A stretch of DNA of 64,000 nt. It comes from Alicycliphilus denitrificans_A. Lineage in GTDB: Bacteria; Pseudomonadota; Gammaproteobacteria; Burkholderiales; Burkholderiaceae_C. Location of the stretch: contig NZ_CP126238.1 in the NCBI RefSeq assembly GCF_044792555.1, forward strand, positions 2,728,001 to 2,792,000, read 5' to 3'. Below are positions 1 through 9,597 of this stretch, in pieces; the stretch's first letter is position 1, and each line of letters opens with the position of its first letter. The notes below the pieces were generated by a model, which was not told where the DNA came from, made no database searches, and saw only the letters and a list, made by a program, of their open reading frames with translations. A program made the translations under genes and the position numbers.

Positions 1-1175
1 GCTCGCAGCTGGCCGCGGGCTGGGACAAGCCCTGGATCCTGTACGTCGCGGCGCTGTTCCACGACATCGGCAAGGGCCGCGGCGGCGACCATTCGCGGAT
101 CGGCGCACAGGAGGCGCGGCGCTTTTGCCGCGCGCATGGCGTAGAGAGCGAGGATGCGCGGCTCATCGAATTCCTCGTCGCCGAGCACCTGAGCATGAGC
201 CAGGTAGCGCAGAAGCAGGACCTGTCCGACCCCGGCGTGATCGCGGCGTTCGCCAAGCGCGTGGGCAACGAGCGCTACCTCACCGCCCTGTACCTGCTCA
301 CCGTGGCCGACATTCGCGGCACATCTCCGAAGGTCTGGAATGCCTGGAAGGGCAAGCTGCTGGAAGACCTGTACCGCGCCACGCTGCGCGTGCTGGGCGG
401 GCGCGCGCCCGACCCAGCCGCCGAGATCGAGGCGCGCAAGCGCGAGGCGCTGATCCTGCTGGCCCTGAGCGCGCTGCCGCACGAGGCGCACAAGCGCCTG
501 TGGGAGACGCTGGACGTGAGCTACTTCATGCGCCACGAGGCGCCCGACATCGCCTGGCACACGCGCCACCTCTCGCGCCATGTGGGCAGTACGCGGGCCA
601 TCGTGCGCGCCCGGCTGTCGCTGGCCGGGGAGGGGCTGGAGGTGCTGGTCTACGCCCCGGACCGGGCCGACCTGTTCGCCCGCATCTGCGGCTACTTCGA
701 CCGCGCGGGCTTCTCCATCCTGGACGCGCGCGTGCACACGGCACGCAACGGCCACGCGCTGGACACTTTCCAGGTCGTGGCTGCAAACCAGCCTGGCGCC
801 TACCGTGAGCTCATCCATATGGTCGAAAACGACCTGCAGCGCGCCATCGAGGACCAAGGAGCGCTGCCCGAGCCGGCACGCAGGCGCGTTTCGCGCCGCG
901 TCAAGAGCTTTCCCATCGCGCCGCGCGTCACGCTGCGCCCCGACGAAAAGGCCCAGCGCTGGCTCATCAGCATCTCGGCAAGCGACCGCGCCGGCCTGCT
1001 GTACATGGTGGCGCGCGTGCTCTCGCGCCATGGTCTGAACGTGCAGCTGGCCAAGGTCAGCACCCTGGGCGAGCGCGTGGAGGACACCTTTTTGGTGCAG
1101 GGTACGGAACTGCAGAGCAACGCGCAGCAGATCCGCATCGAGACCGAGCTGCTGCAGGCGCTGGCCGATCAGTAG
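1..1175 (+). CDS. glnD: [Protein-PII] uridylyltransferase / uridylyl-removing enzyme GlnD, C-terminal part (5' end outside window)
   Basis: The open frame runs from the window edge (codons from base 3) to TAG at 1173-1175, giving about 390 residues, so the N-terminal nucleotidyltransferase half lies outside. The first residues hold the HD-hydrolase signature (ALFHDIGKGRGGDHS), the uridylyl-removing domain. Two C-terminal ACT domains follow, near bases 620-780 and 955-1110, which sense glutamine. GlnD modifies PII proteins (GlnB/GlnK) and so sets glutamine synthetase activity and nitrogen-regulated transcription in the cytoplasm. An internal ATG at 195 is not the true start because the HD motif lies upstream in the same frame. 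The stop is 4 bases from the convergent permease gene. Identification is firm. Confidence 0.95.
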   Translation, partial: SQLAAGWDKPWILYVAALFHDIGKGRGGDHSRIGAQEARRFCRAHGVESEDARLIEFLVAEHLSMSQVAQKQDLSDPGVIAAFAKRVGNERYLTALYLLTVADIRGTSPKVWNAWKGKLLEDLYRATLRVLGGRAPDPAAEIEARKREALILLALSALPHEAHKRLWETLDVSYFMRHEAPDIAWHTRHLSRHVGSTRAIVRARLSLAGEGLEVLVYAPDRADLFARICGYFDRAGFSILDARVHTARNGHALDTFQVVAANQPGAYRELIHMVENDLQRAIEDQGALPEPARRRVSRRVKSFPIAPRVTLRPDEKAQRWLISISASDRAGLLYMVARVLSRHGLNVQLAKVSTLGERVEDTFLVQGTELQSNAQQIRIETELLQALADQ

Positions 1176-1179
1176 CTCA

Positions 1180-2663
1180 TCAGTGCGCGTGTGCGCCGGC
1201 CACGGGCACCAGCTTGCCGCTCTTGTCGTAGAGCTTGCCGTCCACCACCACATCACCGTCATACAGGCTGGCCAGCACCTGCGCGCTCAACGTGCGGTCC
1301 GAGGCCGCGACAAACACTGATTGCTGGTCTGAATTGCCCCGCTTGAAGTGGTTGAACAGCAGGTTGAGCACGATGGCGACCAGGGCGGTGGCGCTGATGC
1401 CGGAATGGAAAATGGTGGCGAACCAGTCGGGGAACTGTGCGTAAAACTTGGGCGCGACCACGGGAATCAGCCCCGCGCCCACCGAGGTGGCGACCACGAT
1501 CAGGTTCATGTTGTTCTGATAGTCCACCTTGGACAGGGTGCGTATGCCGCTGGCCGCCACCGTACCAAACAGCACCAGCCCGGCACCACCGAGCACCGAC
1601 GGCGGCACGCAGGCCACCACGCGGCCCATGATGGGCAGCACGCCCAGGGCGATCAGGATCAGGCCGCTGTAGGCCACGACGAAGCGGCTCTTGACGCCGG
1701 TGACGGCCACCAGGCCCACGTTTTGCGCAAAGGCGCTTTGCGTGAACGAGCCGAACAGCGGCGCGACAATGCTCGACAGCATGTCGGCGCGCAGACCGTC
1801 GCCCAGGCGGCGCGAATCAACGCGCGTACCCACAATGTCGCCGACCGCCAGCACATCGGCCGAGGTCTCGACCAGGATCACCAGGATGACGATGAACATC
1901 GACAGAATGGCCGCCAGGTTGAACACCGGCCAGCCAAAGTGCAGCGGCGCAGGGAGGGCAAACCACGCGCCTTGCGCCACCTGCGAAAATCCGCCTTGCC
2001 CAGCAGGGCCGCCACCAGCGTGCCGATGACGATGGACAGCAGGATCGATAGGCGCGAGATCGCGGCGTTGCCGAGCTTGGAGAGCAGCAGCACGGTCGCC
2101 AGCGCAATGCCCGCCAGCGCGATATTGCCCACGCTGCCGTAGTCCGCCGCACGCACATTGCCGCCCATGGCCCAGTGCGCGGCCACGGGGATCAACGACA
2201 GGCCGATCACCGTGATGACGCAGCCATTGACCAGCGGCGGGAAAAAGCGCGTGACCTTGGAAAACACCGGTGCGATCAACAGTCCAAGCATGGCCGAGGC
2301 CATCACCGCCCCCAGGATGCCCTGCATGCCACCGCCGGTCTGCAGGATGCTGACCATGGTGGCTACGCCGGCAAACGACACACCCTGCACCAGCGGCAGG
2401 CGGCTGCCGAAGAAGGGAATGCCCAGGGTCTGCAGCAGCGTGGCCACGCCGCCCATGAACAGGCAGGCCGTGATGAGCAGGCCGGTATCGGCGGCCGCCA
2501 TGCCGGCCGCCTCGGCCACGATCAGCGGCACGGCGACGATGCCGCCGTACATGGTCAGCACATGCTGCAGGCCATAGGCGAGGTTGGCGCCCAGGCCCAG
2601 GTTTTCGTCCTCCGGCCGCTGCTCGCTGGTCGCGTTCGTAGGTTTGACGGAATGCGTGTTCAC
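1180..2663 (-). pseudogene. NCS2-family xanthine/uracil permease, disrupted by a single-base frameshift
   Basis: The N-terminal part (2663 down to about 1985) begins MNTHSVKPTNATSEQ and carries NCS2 permease segments, including the GLQHVLTMYGG helix. The family sequence then continues in another frame, from SQVAQGAWFALP to the stop at 1180, with the conserved helices around VETSADVLAVGDI, SFTQSAFAQNVGLVAVTG and PSVLGGAGLVLFG. The break falls at a run of four A (plus strand 1986-1989); one more base would restore a protein of about 495 residues, the usual length. The gene is therefore a recent pseudogene or carries a homopolymer sequencing error. The intact product would be an inner-membrane proton symporter for xanthine, uric acid or uracil. 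The upstream region holds an 8-bp palindrome TGTATACA at 2827-2834, a possible operator. Confidence 0.85.
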
Positions 2664-2891
2664 TGTGGTCTCCTAGAGTTTTTAAGCCCAAGGCTCTTCA
2701 TGGCCACTTGGCTCGCTGCACCGCCCTCTTTTCTTGGATGCGCGTTCTTGCTATCGCACCCAATCTCCTCAACTGCAGCCTGCGAGGCACTGTACGATCA
2801 GCTCAGGCAAAAATTGCATACGGTTATGTATACAGTCTTTAACCATTCTTCTGCCAATTCGCAATCTGCAAACGCGACGGGGAAACCGCCG

Positions 2892-3431
2892 TTATTCCTC
2901 CTCGACCGTGCCGATGTCCGAAAACAGCACCTCGGTAAAGCCGAACTGGCGGAAATCGCGCATGCGCATGGGATAGAGCTTGCCCCACAAGTGGTCGCAT
3001 TCGTGCTGCACCACACGCGCATGAAAGCCGCTGACCATGCGGTCTATGCGCTCACCATGCACATCAAAGCCGGTATAGCGCACGGTCTGCCAGCGCGGCA
3101 CCATGCCACGCAGTCCGGGGACTGACAGGCAGCCCTCCCAATCGAACTGCTCTTCATCGCCTACGGGTGTGATCGACGGATTGATCAACACCGTGCGCGG
3201 CACGATGGGCGCGCCTGGGTAGCGCGGATTGGGCGCACCCGAGCCGAACACCACCACTTGCAAATCCACGCCGATCTGGGGGGCAGCCAGACCGGCGCCG
3301 TTGGCCGCATGCATGGTCTCGAGCAAGTCAGCGACCAGCTGATACAGCTCTTCGGTGTCGAAATGCGTGACCGGCTGGGCGACCCGTAACAGACGCGGGT
3401 CACCCATTTTCAGAATAGTGCGCAGGGTCAT
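2892..3431 (-). CDS. def: Peptide deformylase
   Basis: This 179-residue protein removes the N-formyl group from nascent polypeptides at the ribosome. All three family motifs are present: GAGLAAPQ (residues 45-52), EGCLSVPG (99-106) and HECDH (143-147). Cys101, His143 and His147 are the expected metal ligands and Glu144 the catalytic base. The third motif has Cys where the commonest form has Ile/Leu (HEIDH), a variant that keeps every catalytic residue. The C-terminus ends in an acidic EEE tail. The start ATG is the complement of 3429-3431. It faces the DUF454 gene divergently and is not next to fmt within the window. Confidence 0.96.
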   Translation of the reverse strand: MTLRTILKMGDPRLLRVAQPVTHFDTEELYQLVADLLETMHAANGAGLAAPQIGVDLQVVVFGSGAPNPRYPGAPIVPRTVLINPSITPVGDEEQFDWEGCLSVPGLRGMVPRWQTVRYTGFDVHGERIDRMVSGFHARVVQHECDHLWGKLYPMRMRDFRQFGFTEVLFSDIGTVEEE

Positions 3432-3518
3432 TGAGTCAAGTCAAAAGCAATGGCAACGTACAGGTCATGCAGGATAACGCGTGTCAACTCCTGCCCGGCC
3501 AACGGCACAATCAGCCCC

Positions 3519-3938
3519 ATGACCGAGCACACCGAGTCTCTGCCCCCCGTGCCCGAGCAGCCGCCATTGCCGGCGCTGGCACGCTGGCTGCTGCTGGTGT
3601 TTGCCGTGCTGTGCCTGGTCATGGGCGCGATTGGCGTCGTTGTGCCAGGCCTGCCCAGCACGGTCTTCGTCCTCCTGGCCGGCTGGGCAGCGGCACGCAG
3701 TTCACCACGCCTGTACCGCTGGCTCTGGTACCACCCCCTGTTTGGCTCCATGCTGCGCAACTGGGCCAACGGCGGGCGCGTGAGCCGCCACGCCAAATGG
3801 AGCGCCACCGGCCTGATGACGCTATGCGCGGTCATCCTGCTCGTGATCGACACCCCGCGCTGGGCCGCCTACATGGCATGCGGCTTCATGGCCATCACGC
3901 TCACCTGGCTATGGCTACGGCCCGAACCAGTCCGCTAA
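3519..3938 (+). CDS. YbaN-type DUF454 inner-membrane protein
   Basis: This 139-residue protein has hydrophobic segments near residues 22-60 and 100-135. The conserved DUF454 block is visible: a first helix followed by GAIGVVVPGLPSTVFVLLAGWAAARSSPR, then a segment with HPLFG. E. coli YbaN is the namesake and its function is not settled. The frame stays open further upstream (to 3450), but the ATG at 3519 gives the expected N-terminus just before the first helix and the upstream residues look non-coding. Membership of the family is clear; no role is proposed. Confidence 0.85.
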   Translation: MTEHTESLPPVPEQPPLPALARWLLLVFAVLCLVMGAIGVVVPGLPSTVFVLLAGWAAARSSPRLYRWLWYHPLFGSMLRNWANGGRVSRHAKWSATGLMTLCAVILLVIDTPRWAAYMACGFMAITLTWLWLRPEPVR

Positions 3939-3972
3939 ACAGCCAGCAACCGATTGATTGCGAGAAAGTATC

Positions 3973-4000
3973 CAGACAAGGTCGTTTTTATGTATATAAT
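3973..4000 (+). promoter_or_regulatory. Likely sigma-70 promoter of the tRNA-Asn pair
   Basis: A perfect -10 hexamer TATAAT lies at 3995-4000. A partial -35 (CAGACA, 4 of 6 matches to TTGACA) lies 16 bases upstream at 3973-3978. Initiation near 4007 would give a leader of a few bases before the first tRNA. The stretch is notably AT-rich against its surroundings. Confidence 0.65.
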
Positions 4001-4011
4001 TTAAGGCTTAT

Positions 4012-4087
4012 TCCCCGATAGCTCAGTCGGTAGAGCGACGGACTGTTAATCCGCAGGTCCCTGGTTCGAGCCCAGGTCGGGGAGCCA
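4012..4087 (+). tRNA. tRNA-Asn (GTT), first copy
   Basis: This is a 76-nt cloverleaf. The acceptor arms TCCCCGA (4012-4018) and TCGGGGA (4077-4083) pair fully, followed by discriminator G and an encoded CCA (4085-4087). The D-arm (GCTC..GAGC), anticodon GTT at 4045-4047 and T-loop GGTTCGAGCCC are canonical. It is the first of two adjacent tRNA-Asn genes that are almost identical except in the acceptor stem. Confidence 0.97.
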
Positions 4088-4137
4088 AAGTTGAAAGGCC
4101 TTGCAATTGCACAAGGCCGGCAAGAATTACCGATCAT

Positions 4138-4213
4138 TCCTCAATAGCTCAGTCGGTAGAGCGCCGGACTGTTAATCCGTAGGTCCCTGGTTCGAGCCCA
4201 GGTTGAGGAGCCA
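4138..4213 (+). tRNA. tRNA-Asn (GTT), second copy
   Basis: This second 76-nt tRNA-Asn has acceptor arms TCCTCAA (4138-4144) and TTGAGGA (4203-4209), encoded CCA at 4211-4213 and anticodon GTT. Compared with the first copy, the acceptor pairs 4, 6 and nearby positions changed on both sides so that pairing is kept. The 50-base spacer between the two genes holds a GGCCTTG/CAAGGCC hairpin (4097-4118). The two are probably co-transcribed from the promoter at about 3973. Confidence 0.97.
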
Positions 4214-4218
4214 TTCAA

Positions 4219-4253
4219 GGCCATCCCGAATATATTCCGGGATGGCCTTTTTC
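4219..4253 (+). terminator. Rho-independent terminator after the tRNA-Asn pair
   Basis: A perfect 10-bp stem GGCCATCCCG (4219-4228) / CGGGATGGCC (4238-4247) with a 9-base AT-rich loop is followed by TTTTTCTTT. It begins five bases after the CCA of the second tRNA. Confidence 0.92.
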
Positions 4254-4335
4254 TTTGCCTGAGTCGCGTCGGCCAGAGAAAAAAGGCCCGCCCGATCAAG
4301 GGCCGGCCTTGTGCCTGAGTACAAACCCGTGCAGC

Positions 4336-5595
<1,260 letters not shown>

Positions 5596-5836
5596 GTAGC
5601 AGGTCTCCGGTAATGATTGCCAGGCGAGCGGTACTTATGCCCAGCCTGGCCGCAAATGCCTGGGGATTCTAGCCAGAGATAGAACGAGAACGCCTGCCTG
5701 CCTGCGCAAGGTTTGGCAGAGCGCAAACGGCCCAGCTTGCGTGGATGCGCATGGGACATCCCAAAAACCGCCAAAATGCTCACCGTTCTCCGGGCATATG
5801 GCTGCCCAATTTTTGCATCAGACTCACTGGCCCTCC

Positions 5837-6304
5837 ATGAAGCCGAATTCCTTTCTTTCTCGCACCTTCCTGCTGGCGGCAATCACCCTGTCCAGCGCCG
5901 CCGGGGCCCAGAATGGCCCGCAAATGAATCTGCAACGCGTGGAACTGGCGGCGGGCATGCACCGCATAGAGGCACAGTTGGCTGCGTCGGCCCAGGAACG
6001 CCAGATCGGCCTGATGTTTCGCCGCGAGATGCCGCAGCACGAGGGCATGCTGTTCGTCTTTGAACAGCCCGCCACGCAGTGCTTCTGGATGAGAAACACA
6101 CCGCTCGCGCTCACGGCCGCCTTTGTGGCCGACGATGGCACCATCGTGAACCTGGCCGACATGCAGCCCATGACCGAGGACTCGCACTGCTCGGCAAGGC
6201 CCGTGCGTTACGTGCTGGAAATGAACCAGGGCTGGTTCTCCAAGAAGGGGCTCAAGGCAGGCAGCAAGCTCACAGGCCGGCCATTTCAACCCGCACGCCC
6301 ATAA
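5837..6304 (+). CDS. Exported DUF192 family protein
   Basis: This is a 155-residue protein with an N-terminal signal peptide of about 25 residues (MKPNSFLSRTFLLAAITLSS, then AAGAQ), which decides the start at 5837 over a longer open frame to 5741. The mature part shows the DUF192 core: a QERQIGLMFRREMPQHEGMLFVF block and FWMRNTPLALTAAFV, ending in a VLEMNQGWF segment. Family members are small secreted or periplasmic beta-barrels of unknown function. It lies between the two isocitrate dehydrogenase genes, pointing the other way, which is probably fortuitous. Confidence 0.88.
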   Translation: MKPNSFLSRTFLLAAITLSSAAGAQNGPQMNLQRVELAAGMHRIEAQLAASAQERQIGLMFRREMPQHEGMLFVFEQPATQCFWMRNTPLALTAAFVADDGTIVNLADMQPMTEDSHCSARPVRYVLEMNQGWFSKKGLKAGSKLTGRPFQPARP

Positions 6305-6324
6305 GCCACACAACCCGAAATGCA

Positions 6325-6350
6325 AGAAGCCGGCCCAGGAGCCGGCTTCT
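6325..6350. terminator. Hairpin between convergent DUF192 and monomeric isocitrate dehydrogenase genes
   Basis: A 10-bp stem AGAAGCCGGC (6325-6334) / GCCGGCTTCT (6341-6350) with a 6-base loop lies between the two convergent stops. No long T-run follows on either side, so it is a weak or bidirectional terminator at best. Confidence 0.5.
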
Positions 6351-6390
6351 CGTCTATTGAGAAGAGCCGGCTTACAGCCAGCTCCGGGTA

Positions 6391-8628
6391 TCAAGCCGTC
6401 AGCGACGCGATGGCTGCATTGAATGTGCTGCTTGGACGCATCACGGCATCAAGCTTGGCCGAATCAGGCTGGTAGTAACCACCAATGTCCACCGCCTTGC
6501 CCTGCACGCTGTTCAATTCGTCAACGATCTTGGCCTCGTTGTCGGCCAACTGACTGGCCAGCGGAGCAAATTTGGCAGCCAGCTCGGCATCCTCGGTCTG
6601 GCCGGCCAGCTCTTGCGCCCAGTACATGGCCAGGTAAAACTGGCTGCCACGGTTGTCCAGCTGACCTGTCTTGGGGCTGGGGCCCTTGTTGTTGTCCAGC
6701 AGCTTTCCGGTGGCCGCGTCCAGCGTCTTGGCCAGCAGCTTGGCGCGGGCATTATTGTGCTTGATGCCAAGGTCTTCCAGCGACACGGCCAGGGCCAGGA
6801 ACTCACCCAGCGAGTCCCAGCGCAGGTGGTTTTCCTCCACCAGCTGCTGCACATGCTTGGGCGCAGAGCCACCGGCGCCCGTTTCATACATGCCGCCACC
6901 GGCCATCAGGGGCACGATGGAGAGCATCTTGGCGCTGGTGCCCAGCTCCATGATGGGGAACAGGTCGGTGAGGTAGTCGCGCAGGATGTTGCCTGTGGCG
7001 CTGATGGTGTCCAGGCCGCGGATGACGCGCTCGAGCGTGTAGCGCATGGCGCGCACCTGGCTCATGATCTCGATCTGCAGGCCCGTGGTGTCATGCTCGT
7101 GCAGGTACATCTTGACCTTGGTGATGAGCTGCGCCTCGTGCGGACGGTAAGGGTCGAGCCAGAACACCACCGGCATGCCCGACTGGCGCGCACGCGTGAC
7201 GGCGAGCTTTACCCAGTCGCGGATCGGTGCGTCCTTGACCTGGCACATGCGCCAGATGTCGCCGACTTCCACGTTCTGGCTCATCAGCACCTCGCCGGTG
7301 TCCAGGTCGGTGATATTGGCCACGCCATCCTCGGTGATCTCGAAGGTCTTGTCGTGGCTGCCGTATTCCTCGGCCTGCTGGGCCATCAGGCCGACGTTGG
7401 GCACGGTGCCCATGGTCTTGGGGTCAAACGCGCCGTGCCACTTGCAGAAGTTGATCATCTCCTGGTAGATGCGGGCGAAGGTGGACTCGGGCATCACGGC
7501 CTTGACATCCTTCAGGCGCCCGTCGGCGCCCCACATCTTGCCGCCGTTGCGAATCATGGCCGGCATGGATGCATCCACGATGATGTCGTTGGGCGAGTGG
7601 AAGTTGGTGATGCCCTTGGCCGAATCGACCATGGCCAGCTCAGGGCGGTTTTCATGGCAGGCATGCAGGTCGCGCATGACTTCGTCACGCTGGGCCGTAG
7701 GCAGGGTTTCCAGCTTGTCGTACAGGTTGACCATGCCGTTGTTCACGTTCACGCCCAGCTCCTCGAACAGCTTGGCGTGCTTCTCGAAGGCTTCCTTGTA
7801 GAAGATCTTCACGCAGTGGCCGAAGACGATGGGGTGCGAGACTTTCATCATGGTGGCCTTGACGTGCAGCGAGAACATCACGCCAGTCTTGCGCGCGTCC
7901 TCGATCTCCTTTTCGTAGAAGGCAAGCAGGGCCTTCTTGCTCATGAACATGGAGTCGATGACCTCGCGGTCCTGCAGGCTGACCTTGGGCTTCAAGACGA
8001 TGGTCTTGCCGCTCTTGGTGATCAGCTCCATCTTGACGTCGCGCGCGCGGTCGAGCGTCATGGACTTCTCGCCATGGTAGAAGTCGCCGCCGTGCATGTG
8101 CGAGACATGCGAGCGCGAGGCCTGGCTCCACTCGGCCATGCTGTGCGGATGCTTGCGCGCGTATTCCTTGACGGCCTTGGGCGCGCGGCGGTCGGAATTG
8201 CCCTCGCGCAGCACCGGGTTCACGGCCGAGCCTATGCACTTGTTGTAGCGCGCACGGATGGCCTTTTCTTCGTCGGTCTTGGGGTCTTCCGGAAAGTCGG
8301 GGATGGCGTAGCCCTTGCCCTGCAGCTCCTTGATGGCAGCCATGAGCTGCGCCACCGAGGCGCTGATGTTGGGCAGCTTGATGATGTTGGTATCGGCCTG
8401 CAGCGTCTTCTTGCCCAGTTCGGCCAGGGTGTCGGGCACGCGCTGGGATTCGGCCAGGGCCTCGGGAAACTGGCCGAGCACGCGCGCGGCCACCGAGATA
8501 TCGCTCTCCGCGACGTTGATGCCGGCCGGCGCGGCAAAGGCGCGCACGATGGGCAGGAACGAGGCCGTTGCCAGGCGCGGCGCCTCGTCGGTCAGGGTGT
8601 AGATGATGGTGGGTTGTTCAGTGCTCAT
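6391..8628 (-). CDS. NADP-dependent isocitrate dehydrogenase, monomeric type
   Basis: A 745-residue protein of the monomeric isocitrate dehydrogenase family (about 740 residues, unrelated in sequence to dimeric Icd). It starts MSTEQPTIIYTLTDEAP at 8628; the open frame goes on upstream but that extension is not family-like. Characteristic blocks include GKTIVLKPKVSLQDREVIDSMFMSKKALL, the FSLHVKATMMKVSHPIVFGH region that binds isocitrate and the late TGAGGSAPKHVQQL and NRGSQFYLA segments (each only partly quoted here). It performs the same reaction as Icd. Having both forms side by side is known from some other bacteria, where the two are differently regulated. The N-terminus overlaps no other gene. 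Confidence 0.95.
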   Translation of the reverse strand: MSTEQPTIIYTLTDEAPRLATASFLPIVRAFAAPAGINVAESDISVAARVLGQFPEALAESQRVPDTLAELGKKTLQADTNIIKLPNISASVAQLMAAIKELQGKGYAIPDFPEDPKTDEEKAIRARYNKCIGSAVNPVLREGNSDRRAPKAVKEYARKHPHSMAEWSQASRSHVSHMHGGDFYHGEKSMTLDRARDVKMELITKSGKTIVLKPKVSLQDREVIDSMFMSKKALLAFYEKEIEDARKTGVMFSLHVKATMMKVSHPIVFGHCVKIFYKEAFEKHAKLFEELGVNVNNGMVNLYDKLETLPTAQRDEVMRDLHACHENRPELAMVDSAKGITNFHSPNDIIVDASMPAMIRNGGKMWGADGRLKDVKAVMPESTFARIYQEMINFCKWHGAFDPKTMGTVPNVGLMAQQAEEYGSHDKTFEITEDGVANITDLDTGEVLMSQNVEVGDIWRMCQVKDAPIRDWVKLAVTRARQSGMPVVFWLDPYRPHEAQLITKVKMYLHEHDTTGLQIEIMSQVRAMRYTLERVIRGLDTISATGNILRDYLTDLFPIMELGTSAKMLSIVPLMAGGGMYETGAGGSAPKHVQQLVEENHLRWDSLGEFLALAVSLEDLGIKHNNARAKLLAKTLDAATGKLLDNNKGPSPKTGQLDNRGSQFYLAMYWAQELAGQTEDAELAAKFAPLASQLADNEAKIVDELNSVQGKAVDIGGYYQPDSAKLDAVMRPSSTFNAAIASLTA

Positions 8629-8822
8629 CTTGTCTCTCGGGTCAACAAAAAACGGTGGTTTGAAGCTGTCCAGTACGTGGGCGCTTGGCTTACGCGCTGA
8701 CGATATGACATTGTGCTTGAGGGAAACTGACAACCTCCCATTTTTTGCAATCAAATCCCGCAATGCAAAATTTTCTCCCAGGGAAATGGCTTTTTTTGCA
8801 AGTCTTATACAAGAGTCCAAGA

Positions 8823-8856
8823 AAAAGGGCCTGGGGATCACTCCCCAGGCCCTTTT
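8823..8856 (-). terminator. Rho-independent terminator of sodB
   Basis: A 15-bp perfect stem, AAAAGGGCCTGGGGA (8823-8837) / TCCCCAGGCCCTTTT (8842-8856), with a 4-base loop. It lies 16 bases past the sodB stop. On the minus strand the stem ends in the U-run expected of an intrinsic terminator. Confidence 0.9.
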
Positions 8857-8871
8857 CCCGGATGTCAGGCG

Positions 8872-9453
8872 TCAGGCGAAGTTGGCCTCGGCAAATTTCC
8901 AGTTCACCAGCTTATCCAGGAAGGTCTCGACAAACTTCTGGCGCAGGTTGCGGTAGTCAATGTAGTAGGCGTGCTCCCACACATCCACCGTCAGCAGGGC
9001 CTTGTCGGCCGTGGTCAGAGGCGTGCCGGCGGCACCGGTGTTGACGATGTCCACCGAGCCATCGGCCTTCTTCACCAGCCAGGTCCAGCCCGAGCCGAAG
9101 TTGCCCACGGCGCTCTTGACGAAGGCCTCCTTGAAGGCGGCGTAGCTGCCCCACTTGGCGTTGATGGCGGCGGCCAGCGCGCCGGTGGGCTCGGCGCCGC
9201 CATTGGGGGCCATGCAGTTCCAGAAGAAGCTGTGATTCCAGATCTGGGCGGCGTTGTTGTAGATGCCGCCGGAGGATTTCTTCACGATTTCCTCGAGCGT
9301 CATGCTCTCGAACTCGGTGCCCTTTTGCAGGTTGTTCAGGTTCACGACATAGGCGTTGTGGTGCTTGCCGTGGTGGTACTCCAGCGTTTCCCGGCTGTAG
9401 TGGGGGGCCAGGGCATCAATAGCATAGGGCAGCGCAGGCAGGGTATGTTCCAT
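8872..9453 (-). CDS. sodB: Superoxide dismutase, iron type
   Basis: A 193-residue cytoplasmic superoxide dismutase, the usual length. The start at 9453 (MEHTLPALPYAIDAL) is preceded by AAGGA and matches the family N-terminus; the longer frame to 9558 is spurious. The ligand regions are all present: HHGKHHNAYV with the first His, NNAAQIWNHSFFW with the second, and DVWEHAYYIDYRN with Asp and His. Gln in NNAAQIWNH is the active-site glutamine position typical of Fe enzymes rather than Mn enzymes. It follows xseA on the same strand and has its own strong terminator. Confidence 0.96.
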   Translation of the reverse strand: MEHTLPALPYAIDALAPHYSRETLEYHHGKHHNAYVVNLNNLQKGTEFESMTLEEIVKKSSGGIYNNAAQIWNHSFFWNCMAPNGGAEPTGALAAAINAKWGSYAAFKEAFVKSAVGNFGSGWTWLVKKADGSVDIVNTGAAGTPLTTADKALLTVDVWEHAYYIDYRNLRQKFVETFLDKLVNWKFAEANFA

Positions 9454-9597
9454 GGTGTTGTCCTTCGTGGGTTGTGGTGAGGGGATGGCCGATGCCAGCA
9501 CCGGCAAGGCAACGGACATTGTAGAAAGTAGTAGCAAACCCCGCTGAGGCCGCACCATGACCCCTGCCTGCCGGTGCGGGATTGCCGATGACGGCGC

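Noticed and set aside
125..808. A 227-codon open frame overlapping glnD
   Set aside because: It is an Arg/Pro/Gly-rich out-of-frame product of GC-rich coding DNA; the glnD frame holds the HD and ACT motifs.
4091..4125. Hairpin between the two tRNA-Asn genes as a terminator
   Set aside because: The GGCCTTG/CAAGGCC stem has no T-run and the second tRNA follows at once; it is more likely a processing element or chance.
6613..8700. A 695-codon plus-strand frame antisense to the monomeric isocitrate dehydrogenase gene
   Set aside because: The His/Val/Gly-rich composition is the usual antisense shadow; no motif or ribosome site is seen and the minus-strand gene is certain.
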